Shown: positions 1 through 6,983 of the stretch, one piece after another
How the letters are laid out: the number at the start of each line of letters is the position of its first letter
Position numbering within the stretch: position 1 is the stretch's first letter
Position numbers and translations under genes: made by a program
NCBI GenBank assembly: GCA_032122625.1
Contig: JAQBGG010000116.1
Coordinates: 1 to 18,905 of the forward strand
Source: CAXMST01 sp032122625
GTDB taxonomy: Bacteria; Actinomycetota; Thermoleophilia; Solirubrobacterales; 70-9
Length of the DNA: 18,905 nucleotides
Direction: 5' to 3'
Notes under the pieces: generated by a model
Database searches by the model: none
Told to the model about the DNA's origin: nothing
The model's input: the letters and a program-made list of their open reading frames with translations, nothing else

Positions 1-319
1 CCCGACGAAGGCCACAAGAAATGCCGCCGACCACTTACCCCTCAAACCAATCCCCGCCTTCGCCTCCATCAAGCGCAACTCTCTCACGTTTGTCAAGCGG
101 ATGTCGGCCGCTCGACTGCAACCGGACCGCGGCCGGGACGCTCAAGGCTCGACCGGTCGACGACGTGGATCTCGACCGCCCGACCGCGGCGCTCGAGCAT
201 GATGAAATGTGGGCCGGCGATGGATCCCGCGGCGAGCGAGCAACGAGCGCAGAAAAACCCAACCCGGTTCGGGGAGTTGCACGAAGCCGGGACCTTCGTC
301 GCTCCCTAGCGGGCACGCG
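1..319. other. Upstream stretch with no recognised gene
   Basis: I see no convincing gene here. Open frames crossing this stretch on both strands are low-complexity Arg/Pro/Ser-rich translations, and the one on the - strand continues as antisense of the acetyltransferase gene. The only structure I can point to is a perfect 12-base palindrome at 149-160. The stretch probably contains the 5' regulatory region of the GNAT gene, but no promoter is clear. Confidence 0.5.
149..160. repeat. 12-base perfect palindrome TCGACCGGTCGA
   Basis: TCGACCGGTCGA reads identically on both strands and lies about 160 bases upstream of the likely start of the GNAT gene. It could be a regulator-binding site, but palindromes of this length made of CG-rich tetramers also occur by chance in high-GC DNA. 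Confidence 0.3.
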
Positions 320-1288
320 GTGGGCGTCTCGACTCGACAGCTCGAGCCCGCCGACGCCGAGGGCCTGACCCGCTGCTTCGAGCGCTGCTACGGCGATTCC
401 TATCCCGCCAAGGATTTCTATGACCCCGAGGCACTGGCCCGGATGGTCGGGAGCAACCGCCTGCGATCGGTCATCGCCGTAGCCGATACGGGGGAGATCG
501 TCGGCCACACCGGCCTCACCGTGCGCCACCGGCAGGCCAGGGTGCCGGAGGCGGGCAACACGGTCGTCGACCCGGCATACCGCGGCAGCGGCGTGCTCCG
601 CGAGCTCGGTATTGCGCTCGTCGAGCGCTGCCGGAAGGACGGCTTCGCCGGCTTCATGCACTACCCGACCACCGCCCACGAGGTAATGCAGAGGACCTCG
701 CTGAGGTTCGGAGGGGTCGAGACGGGCGTGATGCTTGCCTACGTGCCTGCCGAGACGCAATACGTCGAGGTCGAAGTCGACCAGCCCGCCGGGCGCCTGG
801 CCGCCACCGTGGTCTACCAGCCGATCGGCACGCTGACCGAGCAGGACGTCCTGCTCCCCGAGCGCTACGCGGCGCTCCTTGGGGGGCTCTATACGAGCCT
901 GGGGGCGCCACGCGGTCGTGGCGCCACGCGGAAGCCCCGCGAGCGTTCGTCGGTTGGGACCACCTACAACGCCAAGCGATCTCTGCTGCACCTATCGGTC
1001 GACGGAATCGGCGAGGACCTCGGCACTTTGATCAGCGAGCTGCCGGCCGAACAGGCGGCCGCAACGTTGGCCCATGTCGATTTGCCGCTCGGCGATCCGG
1101 GGGTCGGCCCAGCGGTGGACCTGCTTGTCGAACTCGGGTTCTTCTACTGCGGCCTGCTCCCCGGGTTCGCCGCCGGCGACGTGCTCCGGCTCCAGCGCCT
1201 CAACGGCGAGGCGCCCTCCAGCTACCGGCCCGACCTCGCCAACGAAAGCGCCCGACGACTCCTCGACTTCATCAAAGCGGACCGCTAG
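320..1288 (+). CDS. GNAT-family N-acetyltransferase with C-terminal extension
   Basis: Predicted acyl-CoA-dependent N-acyltransferase of about 322 residues; the substrate cannot be told from sequence. The N-terminal half is a GNAT fold. A hydrophobic strand with a G-H-T-G turn (IVGHTGL) is followed by the acetyl-CoA-binding motif A, seen as VVDPAYRGSGVLRELG, where R-G-S-G-V is the pyrophosphate loop. About 170 residues follow that are not part of a minimal GNAT domain and end in a hydrophobic segment (FFYCGLLPGF, then GDVLRLQRL), an arrangement I recall from other long actinobacterial GNAT proteins. I chose the GTG at 320 because the in-frame extension back to a GTG at 209 is Arg/Pro/Ser-rich and unlike a conserved N-terminus. 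There is no clear ribosome-binding site, so the start is uncertain. A stem-loop spans the stop codon. Confidence 0.8.
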   Translation: MGVSTRQLEPADAEGLTRCFERCYGDSYPAKDFYDPEALARMVGSNRLRSVIAVADTGEIVGHTGLTVRHRQARVPEAGNTVVDPAYRGSGVLRELGIALVERCRKDGFAGFMHYPTTAHEVMQRTSLRFGGVETGVMLAYVPAETQYVEVEVDQPAGRLAATVVYQPIGTLTEQDVLLPERYAALLGGLYTSLGAPRGRGATRKPRERSSVGTTYNAKRSLLHLSVDGIGEDLGTLISELPAEQAAATLAHVDLPLGDPGVGPAVDLLVELGFFYCGLLPGFAAGDVLRLQRLNGEAPSSYRPDLANESARRLLDFIKADR

Positions 1289-1298
1289 CCGGTCCGCT
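1276..1298 (+). terminator. Stem-loop over the GNAT stop codon
   Basis: AGCGGACC (1276-1283) pairs perfectly with GGTCCGCT (1291-1298) across a 7-base loop that contains the TAG stop codon. There is no T-tract after it, so it would be a U-less intrinsic terminator or an mRNA 3'-end stabiliser rather than a canonical terminator. Confidence 0.4.
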
Positions 1299-1420
1299 CG
1301 AAGACACGGCCGCCGATCCCTGGTTCGATCGTGACCGCCTCAGGGTCTCCTGAGCGGGTGTCTCCGCAAAGGGCTACCGTGACTGTCTGGTTACGCCAGC
1401 TACCGCCCAGGAGCACAGAG

Positions 1421-1732
1421 ATGAACAGGGTCGTCGTCCAGTATCGGGCCAGGAACGAAGCCGCAGACGAGAACCAGGCAGCGATCGAGAGGGTCTTCGC
1501 CGCCCTGTCTGAGGGCGAACCCGAGGGACTCAGCTACACCTCGATGCGCCTCGAGGAGGAGGCGGCGGGCACCGTGTTCGTCCACGTCGCCGAAGTTTCG
1601 ACCGAGGACGGATCGAACCCGCTGGCTGCGCTTGCAGAGTTCGGCGAGTTCCAGACCGGCCTCGCGGATCGCACCGTCGAGCCGCCGCTCGCCCGCCAGG
1701 CCACGGTGGTCGGCTCCTATAGGCCACAGTGA
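1421..1732 (+). CDS. Small protein, probable dimeric alpha/beta-barrel (ABM-like)
   Basis: 103-residue cytoplasmic protein. It begins with a strand (MNRVVVQYRA), a helix (NQAAIERVFAAL), a Gly/Glu turn and a second strand (LSYTSMRL), then EEAAGTVFVHVAEVS and a phenylalanine-rich helix. This is the layout of ferredoxin-like dimeric barrels related to antibiotic-biosynthesis monooxygenases; I recall similar uncharacterised actinobacterial proteins. No catalytic residues can be assigned. The ATG at 1421 is preferred over an upstream in-frame ATG at 1331 because AGGAG (1409-1413) sits 7 bases before it and the upstream 30 codons look non-conserved. It stands alone between the GNAT and DegV genes on the same strand. 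Confidence 0.7.
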   Translation: MNRVVVQYRARNEAADENQAAIERVFAALSEGEPEGLSYTSMRLEEEAAGTVFVHVAEVSTEDGSNPLAALAEFGEFQTGLADRTVEPPLARQATVVGSYRPQ

Positions 1733-1890
1733 TCGGCCCCTTACGGTTTCCGAGGCCTGTCCGTCGCGAACCCGAGACGGAGTTGAGCGCTCGGAGCGGA
1801 AGGTGGATCTGCGTGCAGACCCTCCCTCCGCCGAGGCCAAGATCGCCTTCCGCCCGACACCAACGATCCTCAACCGCATAGGTTTCTCGA

Positions 1891-2796
1891 ATGCGACCGG
1901 AGCCCTCCACCGACGCCAGAGCCGCCGATAGCGCGGAATCCACCAGGCCTGTCGCGGTGATCACCGACACGACGACCTACATGCCGGCGTCCCTGATCGC
2001 GGAACTGGGGGTCCAGCAGGTCAGCCTCTACGTGGGTTGGGATGGCGAGTTGAAACGGGAGGACGAGTACAAGGACCTCGCTGCGTTCTATCAGCGCCTG
2101 GCCGAGTCGCCGAGCCTGCCGACCACGTCGCAGCCCTCCGTCGGCGATTTCAAGGCCTGCTTCCGGCCGATCCTGAGCGAGGGTCACGACATCGTCTCGA
2201 TCCACATCGCCGGCGGGATTTCGGGCACCTGCGACAGCGCCCGATCCGCGGCCGAGGAGCTCGCGAAAAACGGCGTCGAGGGGCGGATCGAGGTGATCGA
2301 CGGGCAGACCGGCGCCGCCGGCCTCGGTTGTCTGGTGATCGCCGCCGCGGAGGAGGCACAGCGGGGCGCGTCGATCGAGGCCGTGACAGCCGCTGTCGCC
2401 GCCGCTCAGGAGCACCTCGACATCTACTTCTGCCTCGACACGCTCGAGTACCTGCGCCGCGGTGGGCGGATCGGTGCGGCCCAGGCACTGCTGGGTACGG
2501 CGCTGCAGATCAAGCCGATCCTCACCTTCGCGACTGAGATCACCCCGGTCGGCCGGGTCCGGACCCACGCCAAGGCGCTGCAGCGAATGGAGTCCTACCT
2601 GGTCGAACTGCACGAGCGTGGCGCCACCGACTGGGTGGTCCAGCACGCCCAGGCGCCCGACGACGCTCAGCGACTCGTCGAGCGGGGCACCGCGATCTTC
2701 GATTCGCAGCCGCTGTTCTGCACGCAGGTCGGACCGGTGCTCGGCGCCCACCTCGGCTCCGGGATGCTGGTCGGCGGCATGACCCGGCCTAGCTAG
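1891..2796 (+). CDS. DegV family protein (fatty-acid binding)
   Basis: 301-residue cytoplasmic protein of the DegV family. Characterised members bind long-chain fatty acids, and some (FakB) present them to a fatty-acid kinase (FakA). Family hallmarks are present: an N-terminal strand ending in a TDTT-type ligand loop (AVITDTTTYMP), the second loop PTTSQPS, the G-I-S-G-T loop (IAGGISGTCDSA), and the later LEYLRRGGRIG segment. The first 20 residues (ATG at 1891) precede the usual DegV start and are Ala/Ser/Glu-rich; a GTG inside PVAVITD is an alternative start, and no strong ribosome site decides between them. No fakA-like kinase is next to it, so a Fak role is not shown. Its stop codon overlaps, tail to tail, the stop of the DUF3089 gene on the other strand. 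Confidence 0.9.
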   Translation: MRPEPSTDARAADSAESTRPVAVITDTTTYMPASLIAELGVQQVSLYVGWDGELKREDEYKDLAAFYQRLAESPSLPTTSQPSVGDFKACFRPILSEGHDIVSIHIAGGISGTCDSARSAAEELAKNGVEGRIEVIDGQTGAAGLGCLVIAAAEEAQRGASIEAVTAAVAAAQEHLDIYFCLDTLEYLRRGGRIGAAQALLGTALQIKPILTFATEITPVGRVRTHAKALQRMESYLVELHERGATDWVVQHAQAPDDAQRLVERGTAIFDSQPLFCTQVGPVLGAHLGSGMLVGGMTRPS

Positions 2797-3916
2797 CCGC
2801 GGGTCTGGACGAAGCGCCGAGCCTTCTGGCGAACCAGCGAGTTCAGGTTGCCGAGCGCGATGTTGGCGTCGACCAGATGCAGTCCCCAGGCCGGAGTCGG
2901 GACCGGGTTGAGTGCCGGCGCGCCGAACAGCTCCTCGACCTGAAGCACGTTGGCCCCGTCGCTGTCGTCGCAGTGGGCCGAGTAGTGGTTTCTGAGCTCG
3001 TACCAGGGAGTCGTCACGTCGGGCACGGGCGCACCGACGAGACCTGTCGCCACGCCGATCGTCGTCCCCGGGGCAAACGGCTCGCTCGGAAAGACCGAGC
3101 GGAGCTTGCGGTTCCGAGAGCTCATGCGAGGCGCCGCCGGGTTGGTGCACAGCACCTCCTCGCCCTCGTTGGCGGTGCGGCCGAAGATCGAGTTGGCCGG
3201 CACGGTCTCGTTGAACGTGACCCAGCTGATCAGGCAACCGATCTGCCGCGCCGAGCGGCAGGCGCGGAGTGCTCGAAGCTGCCGCCCCGGTCGCTGCCCT
3301 GCTCGACGGTGACGCCGCCGCCGAGCAGGATCGCGGCGACGAGCCGGCGGCGGGCCGACGGATTCGCATCGATCTCCTCGGCCAGCAGCTGCTGCAGCAT
3401 GAAGGTGCCCTGCGAGTGCCCGATCAGCACGACGCCACGGTTGCCCTTGCGCCGGCGGTTGTAATCGAGCCAGGCTCGACGCACGTCGGCATACGCGATC
3501 TCGAGTGACTCGGGGGTGAAACCGCCGGCCCCGAGGCCGGCCAGCGTCACCTGGCGGTAGACCGGGGCGTAGACGCGGCAGCGCTGTGAGTAGCGCGCAG
3601 CTTGATAGAGAGCGATCGAGCGCAGCTCCGGATCGATGGTCCGGTCGGCATTCTGGGTCGGCTGATCACTGACCGTCGGATAGACGTAGAAGCAGTCGAT
3701 CTTGGGCGGCCGCGTCGCCTTCGGTGTCAGCGTTCCGACCGCCTTTCCCCCCGGGGAACGGACCAGGGTCGTCTCCAGGCCGGTCTTGCAGGGGTTCTCG
3801 TCGAGACCGGGCTTGCAGAGTCACTTGGTGCCCGGCTTCGCGGCAGCGGTCGCGGGCAGCAGCAACAGGGCGAAAAGCGCGGCGACGGCGATCAGCAGGG
3901 TCCGCAGGCGAGGCAT
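2793..3916 (-). pseudogene. DUF3089 secreted alpha/beta hydrolase, broken by a stop and a frameshift
   Basis: Reading from the ATG at 3916, the first about 26 residues are a clear signal peptide (MPRLRTLLIAVAALFALLLL, then an Ala-rich cleavage region). The reading continues as a DUF3089 lipase-like protein: CFYVYPTVSDQ, VYAPVYRQ, the nucleophile elbow GHSQG, CRSARQIGC, and a C-terminal GLHLVDAN segment that probably carries the catalytic His. Two lesions break it. Codon 32 (3821-3823) is TGA where Trp (TGG) would fit the segment TK-x-LCKPGL. One base is missing near 3268-3271, where FEH should continue as LRACRSARQ in the next frame. The length, 1124 bases, is one short of 375 codons, in agreement with a single deletion. 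Either this is a recent pseudogene or the assembly contains errors. The end overlaps the DegV stop codon tail to tail. Confidence in the family is high; loss of function is inferred. Confidence 0.8.
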
Positions 3917-4009
3917 CCCGGGCGACGTTACCAGGGCCCGGGCGAGGCGCCGACGACCAGCTTCGGCCCACTCACGGTGCCTGCGCTCATCGGGCGAGCT
4001 CGTCGAGGC

Positions 4010-5863
4010 CTACCGCGGATGCTGGGCATCCATGCCGTTGCGCAAGGTGGCGGCGCCCAGCTCACCGAAGGGGACCGGGTGGGCACGGTAGGTGAAGCCG
4101 ATCTCAAAGGTGATTCTGAAGGTGCGCGTTCCGTCGGCGGCGAACTCACTGACCGGATGGCCGCCGGTGGCCCCCCCACCCCACGAGACGACCCAGCTGC
4201 CGGCGTCGGAGCGGCGTGCGGATCCACAGCAGAAGGCTCCCGGAGCGGCCGACTCGTTCACCGACTCCATGTATGTCGCCGTCCCGGCGCTCTCGTCGAT
4301 CTCGTAGCGGACAGCCCGTGGTGGTCGATTCCGGGTCTCGCCGTTGTCGAACACGGTCAGGGTCCCGTCCGGATTCATCCGCGCGTCGTGCTGGCCGCCG
4401 AACGGATTGGCGCCGAAGGGATCCCCGATCACGGTCAGGCTCTCGGGGGTGGGGGTACCACCGAGTTTCCAGTTGATCTCTTTGGTCGTGCGGTCGATGT
4501 TGAAGACGCCGTCGGTGTGGCGCATCGAGATCAGCAGCGAGTTGTCGCTCGTCACCTCGGCCGAGTTGATGTGCACGATGTCGTAGCCGGGGCCGAACTG
4601 GGTTGGGTTGGCAAGGACGAAATCATCGAACCAGTGACCGGTCTCCTCGAGCCCGACGTAGCCGGCGCTGTTCCATGACCAGACCTCGGCGCCGCCCGGC
4701 GTGACCTCCTGGACCTCGGCGTCGAGAACGTTCGCGCTATTCGGGCCGCCGTAGGGTGTGAGATCAACCGTGGTCGCCCGCTGCTTGTAGCTCATCAGCA
4801 GGTAGTTGCCGTTGGCCAGCAACTGCAGGTCGTGGCCGTCGGTCATCGTGCCGACGGTCTTCATCTCGCGCACCAGCGAACCGTTGGGGATGCGCATCTC
4901 GTATCTCGCCATCGGCGTTCCCCGATCGGTTACCCAGGCGAAAGTGCCGTTCTCGAGGAACTTCGCGTCAGAGGGCGAACCGGGGTCGTCGAACCACCAG
5001 ACGGGTACGCCGTTGCCATCGATAACGATTACGTATTGACCGAGAACGACGATGTACCACTGCTGCTGGGCCGGGGCGAACTTCTCGTACGTCCACTCGG
5101 GGAAGCCGGCCGGCAGACAGCGAACGTCGTGGGTCGCCTGGCCGGCGCCGGTAGCGCGGACGAACGAGAACCGCTGACCTGCCTGCAGCGGAACCCCGGT
5201 CGTGAACTCGCCCTTACGCGCGCCCTGCCCGTCGACGTCGATCGAGTTCCCGGGGCCGGCGTCGGCGTCGATCTGGACCGGGTCGCCGTTGCAACGGGTG
5301 ACGTAGTCGGTGACCTCGGGGGAGTACTCCGGGTAGAGGGCCGGCGTTGCCGTGACCGTGCTGGGATCGTCGAGGCCCCTGACCTTGACCGTGACCGTCG
5401 CCGCGTCGCGCCTGCCCCGCTTGTTCTTGACCTTGTAGGTGAAGCTGTCGGAGGCCTTCTCTCCGGCAGCCAGAGCCTCGAAGCGGCCGTCCGGATCGTA
5501 CTTGATGCGCGATCTGCGACCGACGATCGAGACCGAGCCGGTCGCATTGCGGTCCTTGACGGCGACGATCTTCAGCGAGCGTCGCCTCCGGTCGTTGGCG
5601 AGCACATCGATCTTGACAGCGGACTCCTCGCTGGTCTTCGCCTTGTCCTGCTTCGCCTTAGGGCCACGTTTGCGAGCGTTTCCGCAGCTGCGCTTCTTGT
5701 CCTTGCATCGCTCGGCAGCGACAGAGGCCCGCGAGGCCTCCGCCCCTCCGGACTGATCAGCCGTGGCGATCGCCGGCGCCGCGAGCAGCATCGCCAGGAG
5801 CAGGCCGGCGAGCGCGGGTAGCCAACCCCCGTGCTGACGAATCCGATCGTGTCGACCAGTCAT
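4010..5863 (-). CDS. Secreted arylsulfotransferase (ASST)-family protein with Ig/cadherin-like N-terminus
   Basis: 617-residue exported protein. An N-terminal signal sequence (about residues 14-35, LPALAGLLLAMLLAAPAIA) is followed by a basic low-complexity linker with CKDKKRSC and then a bacterial Ig/cadherin-like domain (about 83-163: VKIDVLAND, DSFTYKVKNKRG, ATVTVKV). A beta-rich segment (about 178-250, SPEVTDYVTRC, then HDVRCLP) leads into an ASST-type beta-propeller region (about 255-600) with GVPVWWF, DGHDLQLLANGNYLLMSY, YDIVHINSAEV and GGQHDARMNPDGTLTVFDNG. ASST enzymes transfer sulfate between phenolic compounds through a catalytic His. The repeated H-D and H-I-N histidines here are candidates, but activity is unproven and many actinobacterial relatives are uncharacterised. 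I chose the ATG at 5863 because the signal peptide follows it; an in-frame start at 6136 would add 91 non-conserved residues overlapping the neighbouring short reading frame. The protein probably acts at the cell surface. Confidence 0.85.
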   Translation of the reverse strand: MTGRHDRIRQHGGWLPALAGLLLAMLLAAPAIATADQSGGAEASRASVAAERCKDKKRSCGNARKRGPKAKQDKAKTSEESAVKIDVLANDRRRRSLKIVAVKDRNATGSVSIVGRRSRIKYDPDGRFEALAAGEKASDSFTYKVKNKRGRRDAATVTVKVRGLDDPSTVTATPALYPEYSPEVTDYVTRCNGDPVQIDADAGPGNSIDVDGQGARKGEFTTGVPLQAGQRFSFVRATGAGQATHDVRCLPAGFPEWTYEKFAPAQQQWYIVVLGQYVIVIDGNGVPVWWFDDPGSPSDAKFLENGTFAWVTDRGTPMARYEMRIPNGSLVREMKTVGTMTDGHDLQLLANGNYLLMSYKQRATTVDLTPYGGPNSANVLDAEVQEVTPGGAEVWSWNSAGYVGLEETGHWFDDFVLANPTQFGPGYDIVHINSAEVTSDNSLLISMRHTDGVFNIDRTTKEINWKLGGTPTPESLTVIGDPFGANPFGGQHDARMNPDGTLTVFDNGETRNRPPRAVRYEIDESAGTATYMESVNESAAPGAFCCGSARRSDAGSWVVSWGGGATGGHPVSEFAADGTRTFRITFEIGFTYRAHPVPFGELGAATLRNGMDAQHPR

Positions 5864-6006
5864 CTGGCCCGTCCCCCCACTCTGCTGCCGAAGTTTCTCC
5901 TGTTGCGCGGGGCCAGCATATCGGAGGCGGGATTCCGCAAGGCAGCTTTCTCCGGCGTCTTCGGCGCCGCCGGCCAACGGAATGGCTACCTGCAGGGGGA
6001 GGTAGA

Positions 6007-6209
6007 ATGGCCCCGGCGCAGACCCCTGAGGAGGAACGACCTTCAAGCCGTTCTGGTCAGCCTCCGACAGCGCTCCCGACGCCACGGACACGTTCGGGTC
6101 CACCGCCCGGGCGCCGTTCGGTGGCACCCTGATCACGCCCGATCAAGCACCGCCGGGCCTGAAGCCGAAGGACTTCCCAAAGCAGGCAGGTAAGCCGACG
6201 CCCCGCTGA
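6007..6209 (+). CDS. Possible small protein with an apparent frameshift
   Basis: GGGGGAGG (5995-6002) precedes an ATG at 6007, giving MAPAQTPEEER. In the next frame, from about 6036 to a TGA at 6207-6209, the translation is a convincing G/C3-biased stretch: FKPFWSASDS, DTFGSTARAPFGGTLITPDQ, then GLKPKDFPKQAGKPTPR. That second frame has no ATG, GTG or TTG start, only an ACG beside AGGAGG. Joining the two frames requires one missing base near 6037-6040, giving about 67 residues. I do not recognise the family. It may be a real small protein with a sequencing error or recent frameshift, or a chance open frame. Confidence 0.35.
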
Positions 6210-6223
6210 TCTGAGGGCCGGCG

Positions 6224-6499
6224 TCAGCGATTCCGGCGGCGCTCGGCGACGGCAGGGTCCTCGCCCTCCTCGCTGACCGCCACGTTGACGGTTGAGCAGC
6301 GCCCGCAGCGGACCCGGACCTTCTTCGTCATCTGCATCGCGTGCATCGACGCGGCGAGGACGTTGCCGCACTGCACGCAGACGTAGTCGTCGGGCCCGTT
6401 GCCGCGGAAGGCGGGGCGATCGGGATCCTCCTGGATCGCGGTGCCGGCGCCGTAGGGCACCTCCCCGTCGCGGATCTCGCGCATCTCAACGGTCGTCAT
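6224..6499 (-). CDS. Small zinc-ribbon protein downstream of coxG
   Basis: 91-residue cytoplasmic protein whose central part is a zinc ribbon: C41-V-Q-C44 and C65-G-R-C68 (C-x2-C-x20-C-x2-C) with a Met-rich helix-like segment (ASMHAMQMTKK) between the knuckles. The N-terminus is acidic and the C-terminus ends in RRRNR. The ATG at 6499 lies just after the coxG stop (4-base gap), so the two genes are probably one transcript. I do not recognise a named family. A metal-binding or nucleic-acid-binding role is possible but nothing in the sequence decides. Confidence 0.7.
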   Translation of the reverse strand: MTTVEMREIRDGEVPYGAGTAIQEDPDRPAFRGNGPDDYVCVQCGNVLAASMHAMQMTKKVRVRCGRCSTVNVAVSEEGEDPAVAERRRNR

Positions 6500-6503
6500 T
6501 CGC

Positions 6504-6935
6504 CTACATCTCGCCGAGCTTGCCGGTGAAGTCGGTGATCAGCCCGTCGAGGACCCCGATCACCACCCCTTCCCCCATCGACGCGGCCTTGCCGGTGATC
6601 TGCGCCTTGGTATGGATCTCGCCGCCGCTGTCGTTGAGCTGGAAGACGACATCGGCGTTCGCGTGGCCCTGGCCCTCGGAGTCCTTGGCCTTGATCCGCA
6701 ACACGGCGCGATGAGCGTCGGCGTCCTTCTCGGCGAGCTCGACGGTGCCGACGAAAGTCATCGACATCGCCCCCATCGTCAGCAGGATCTCGGCCTTGAC
6801 CGAGTCCGGTCCCGTCACCTCAGTCACGCTCCCGCCCTCGACACAGGGGATTACCCGCTCGAGGTCGGTCACCGCCGCATAGCTCTCGTCGATCGGCTTC
6901 GTCGTCGTGAACGTGTGGTCGAGTTCTGTAGCCAT
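6504..6935 (-). CDS. coxG: CoxG-type SRPBCC protein (CO dehydrogenase subunit G family)
   Basis: 143-residue protein of the CoxG/SRPBCC family. It starts with a helix-grip strand (LDHTFTTTKPIDESYAAVTD) and has the family's I-P-C-V-E-G motif after the first helices, MGAMSMTFVGTVEL in the central sheet, and a long C-terminal helix (GKAASMGEGVVIGVLDGLITDF). In studied CO oxidisers CoxG links CO dehydrogenase to the membrane and respiratory quinone. This copy ends after the SRPBCC fold, with no hydrophobic or long C-terminal tail. The ATG at 6935 is chosen over an upstream in-frame start at 6971 because AGGAGAGG precedes it by 10 bases and conservation starts here. It is separated from the main cox unit by the YceI gene. 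Confidence 0.85.
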   Translation of the reverse strand: MATELDHTFTTTKPIDESYAAVTDLERVIPCVEGGSVTEVTGPDSVKAEILLTMGAMSMTFVGTVELAEKDADAHRAVLRIKAKDSEGQGHANADVVFQLNDSGGEIHTKAQITGKAASMGEGVVIGVLDGLITDFTGKLGEM

Positions 6936-6955
6936 CTGTTCTGATCCTCTCCTTG

Positions 6956-6969
6956 GTCGGGCGCCCGAC
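6956..6969. promoter_or_regulatory. 14-base perfect palindrome between coxG and the YceI gene
   Basis: GTCGGGCGCCCGAC is its own reverse complement and lies in the 48-base gap between two divergent genes, 21 bases from the coxG start and 15 from the YceI start. Its position suits an operator controlling one or both promoters. No regulator gene is in the window. Confidence 0.4.
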
Positions 6970-6971
6970 AC

Positions 6972-6977
6972 TATGCT
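6972..6977 (+). promoter_or_regulatory. Possible -10 element (TATGCT) for a leaderless YceI transcript
   Basis: TATGCT ends 6 bases before the YceI ATG at 6984, and there is no Shine-Dalgarno sequence, which fits a leaderless mRNA as is common in high-GC actinobacteria. The only TTG-type -35 candidate (TTGGTC at 6953-6958) is 13 bases away, short of the usual 17, so support is weak. Confidence 0.3.
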
Positions 6978-6983
6978 GGGCGC

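Noticed and set aside
35..991. 318-residue - strand frame opposite the GNAT gene
   Set aside because: Arg/Gly/Val-rich antisense product with no domain; the GNAT motif is on the + strand.
1870..3369. 499-residue - strand frame opposite DegV
   Set aside because: Antisense of DegV joined to a wrong frame of the hydrolase; low-complexity Arg/Asp/Gly sequence.
3821..3823. Recoding of the in-frame TGA (selenocysteine or read-through) in the DUF3089 gene
   Set aside because: The position fits Trp by a single-base change, no selenocysteine element is apparent, and a second lesion (frameshift) in the same gene points to decay or sequence error.
3602..4678. 358-residue + strand frame over the hydrolase and ASST genes
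   Set aside because: Shadow of the ASST and DUF3089 genes, which have signal peptides and family motifs on the - strand.
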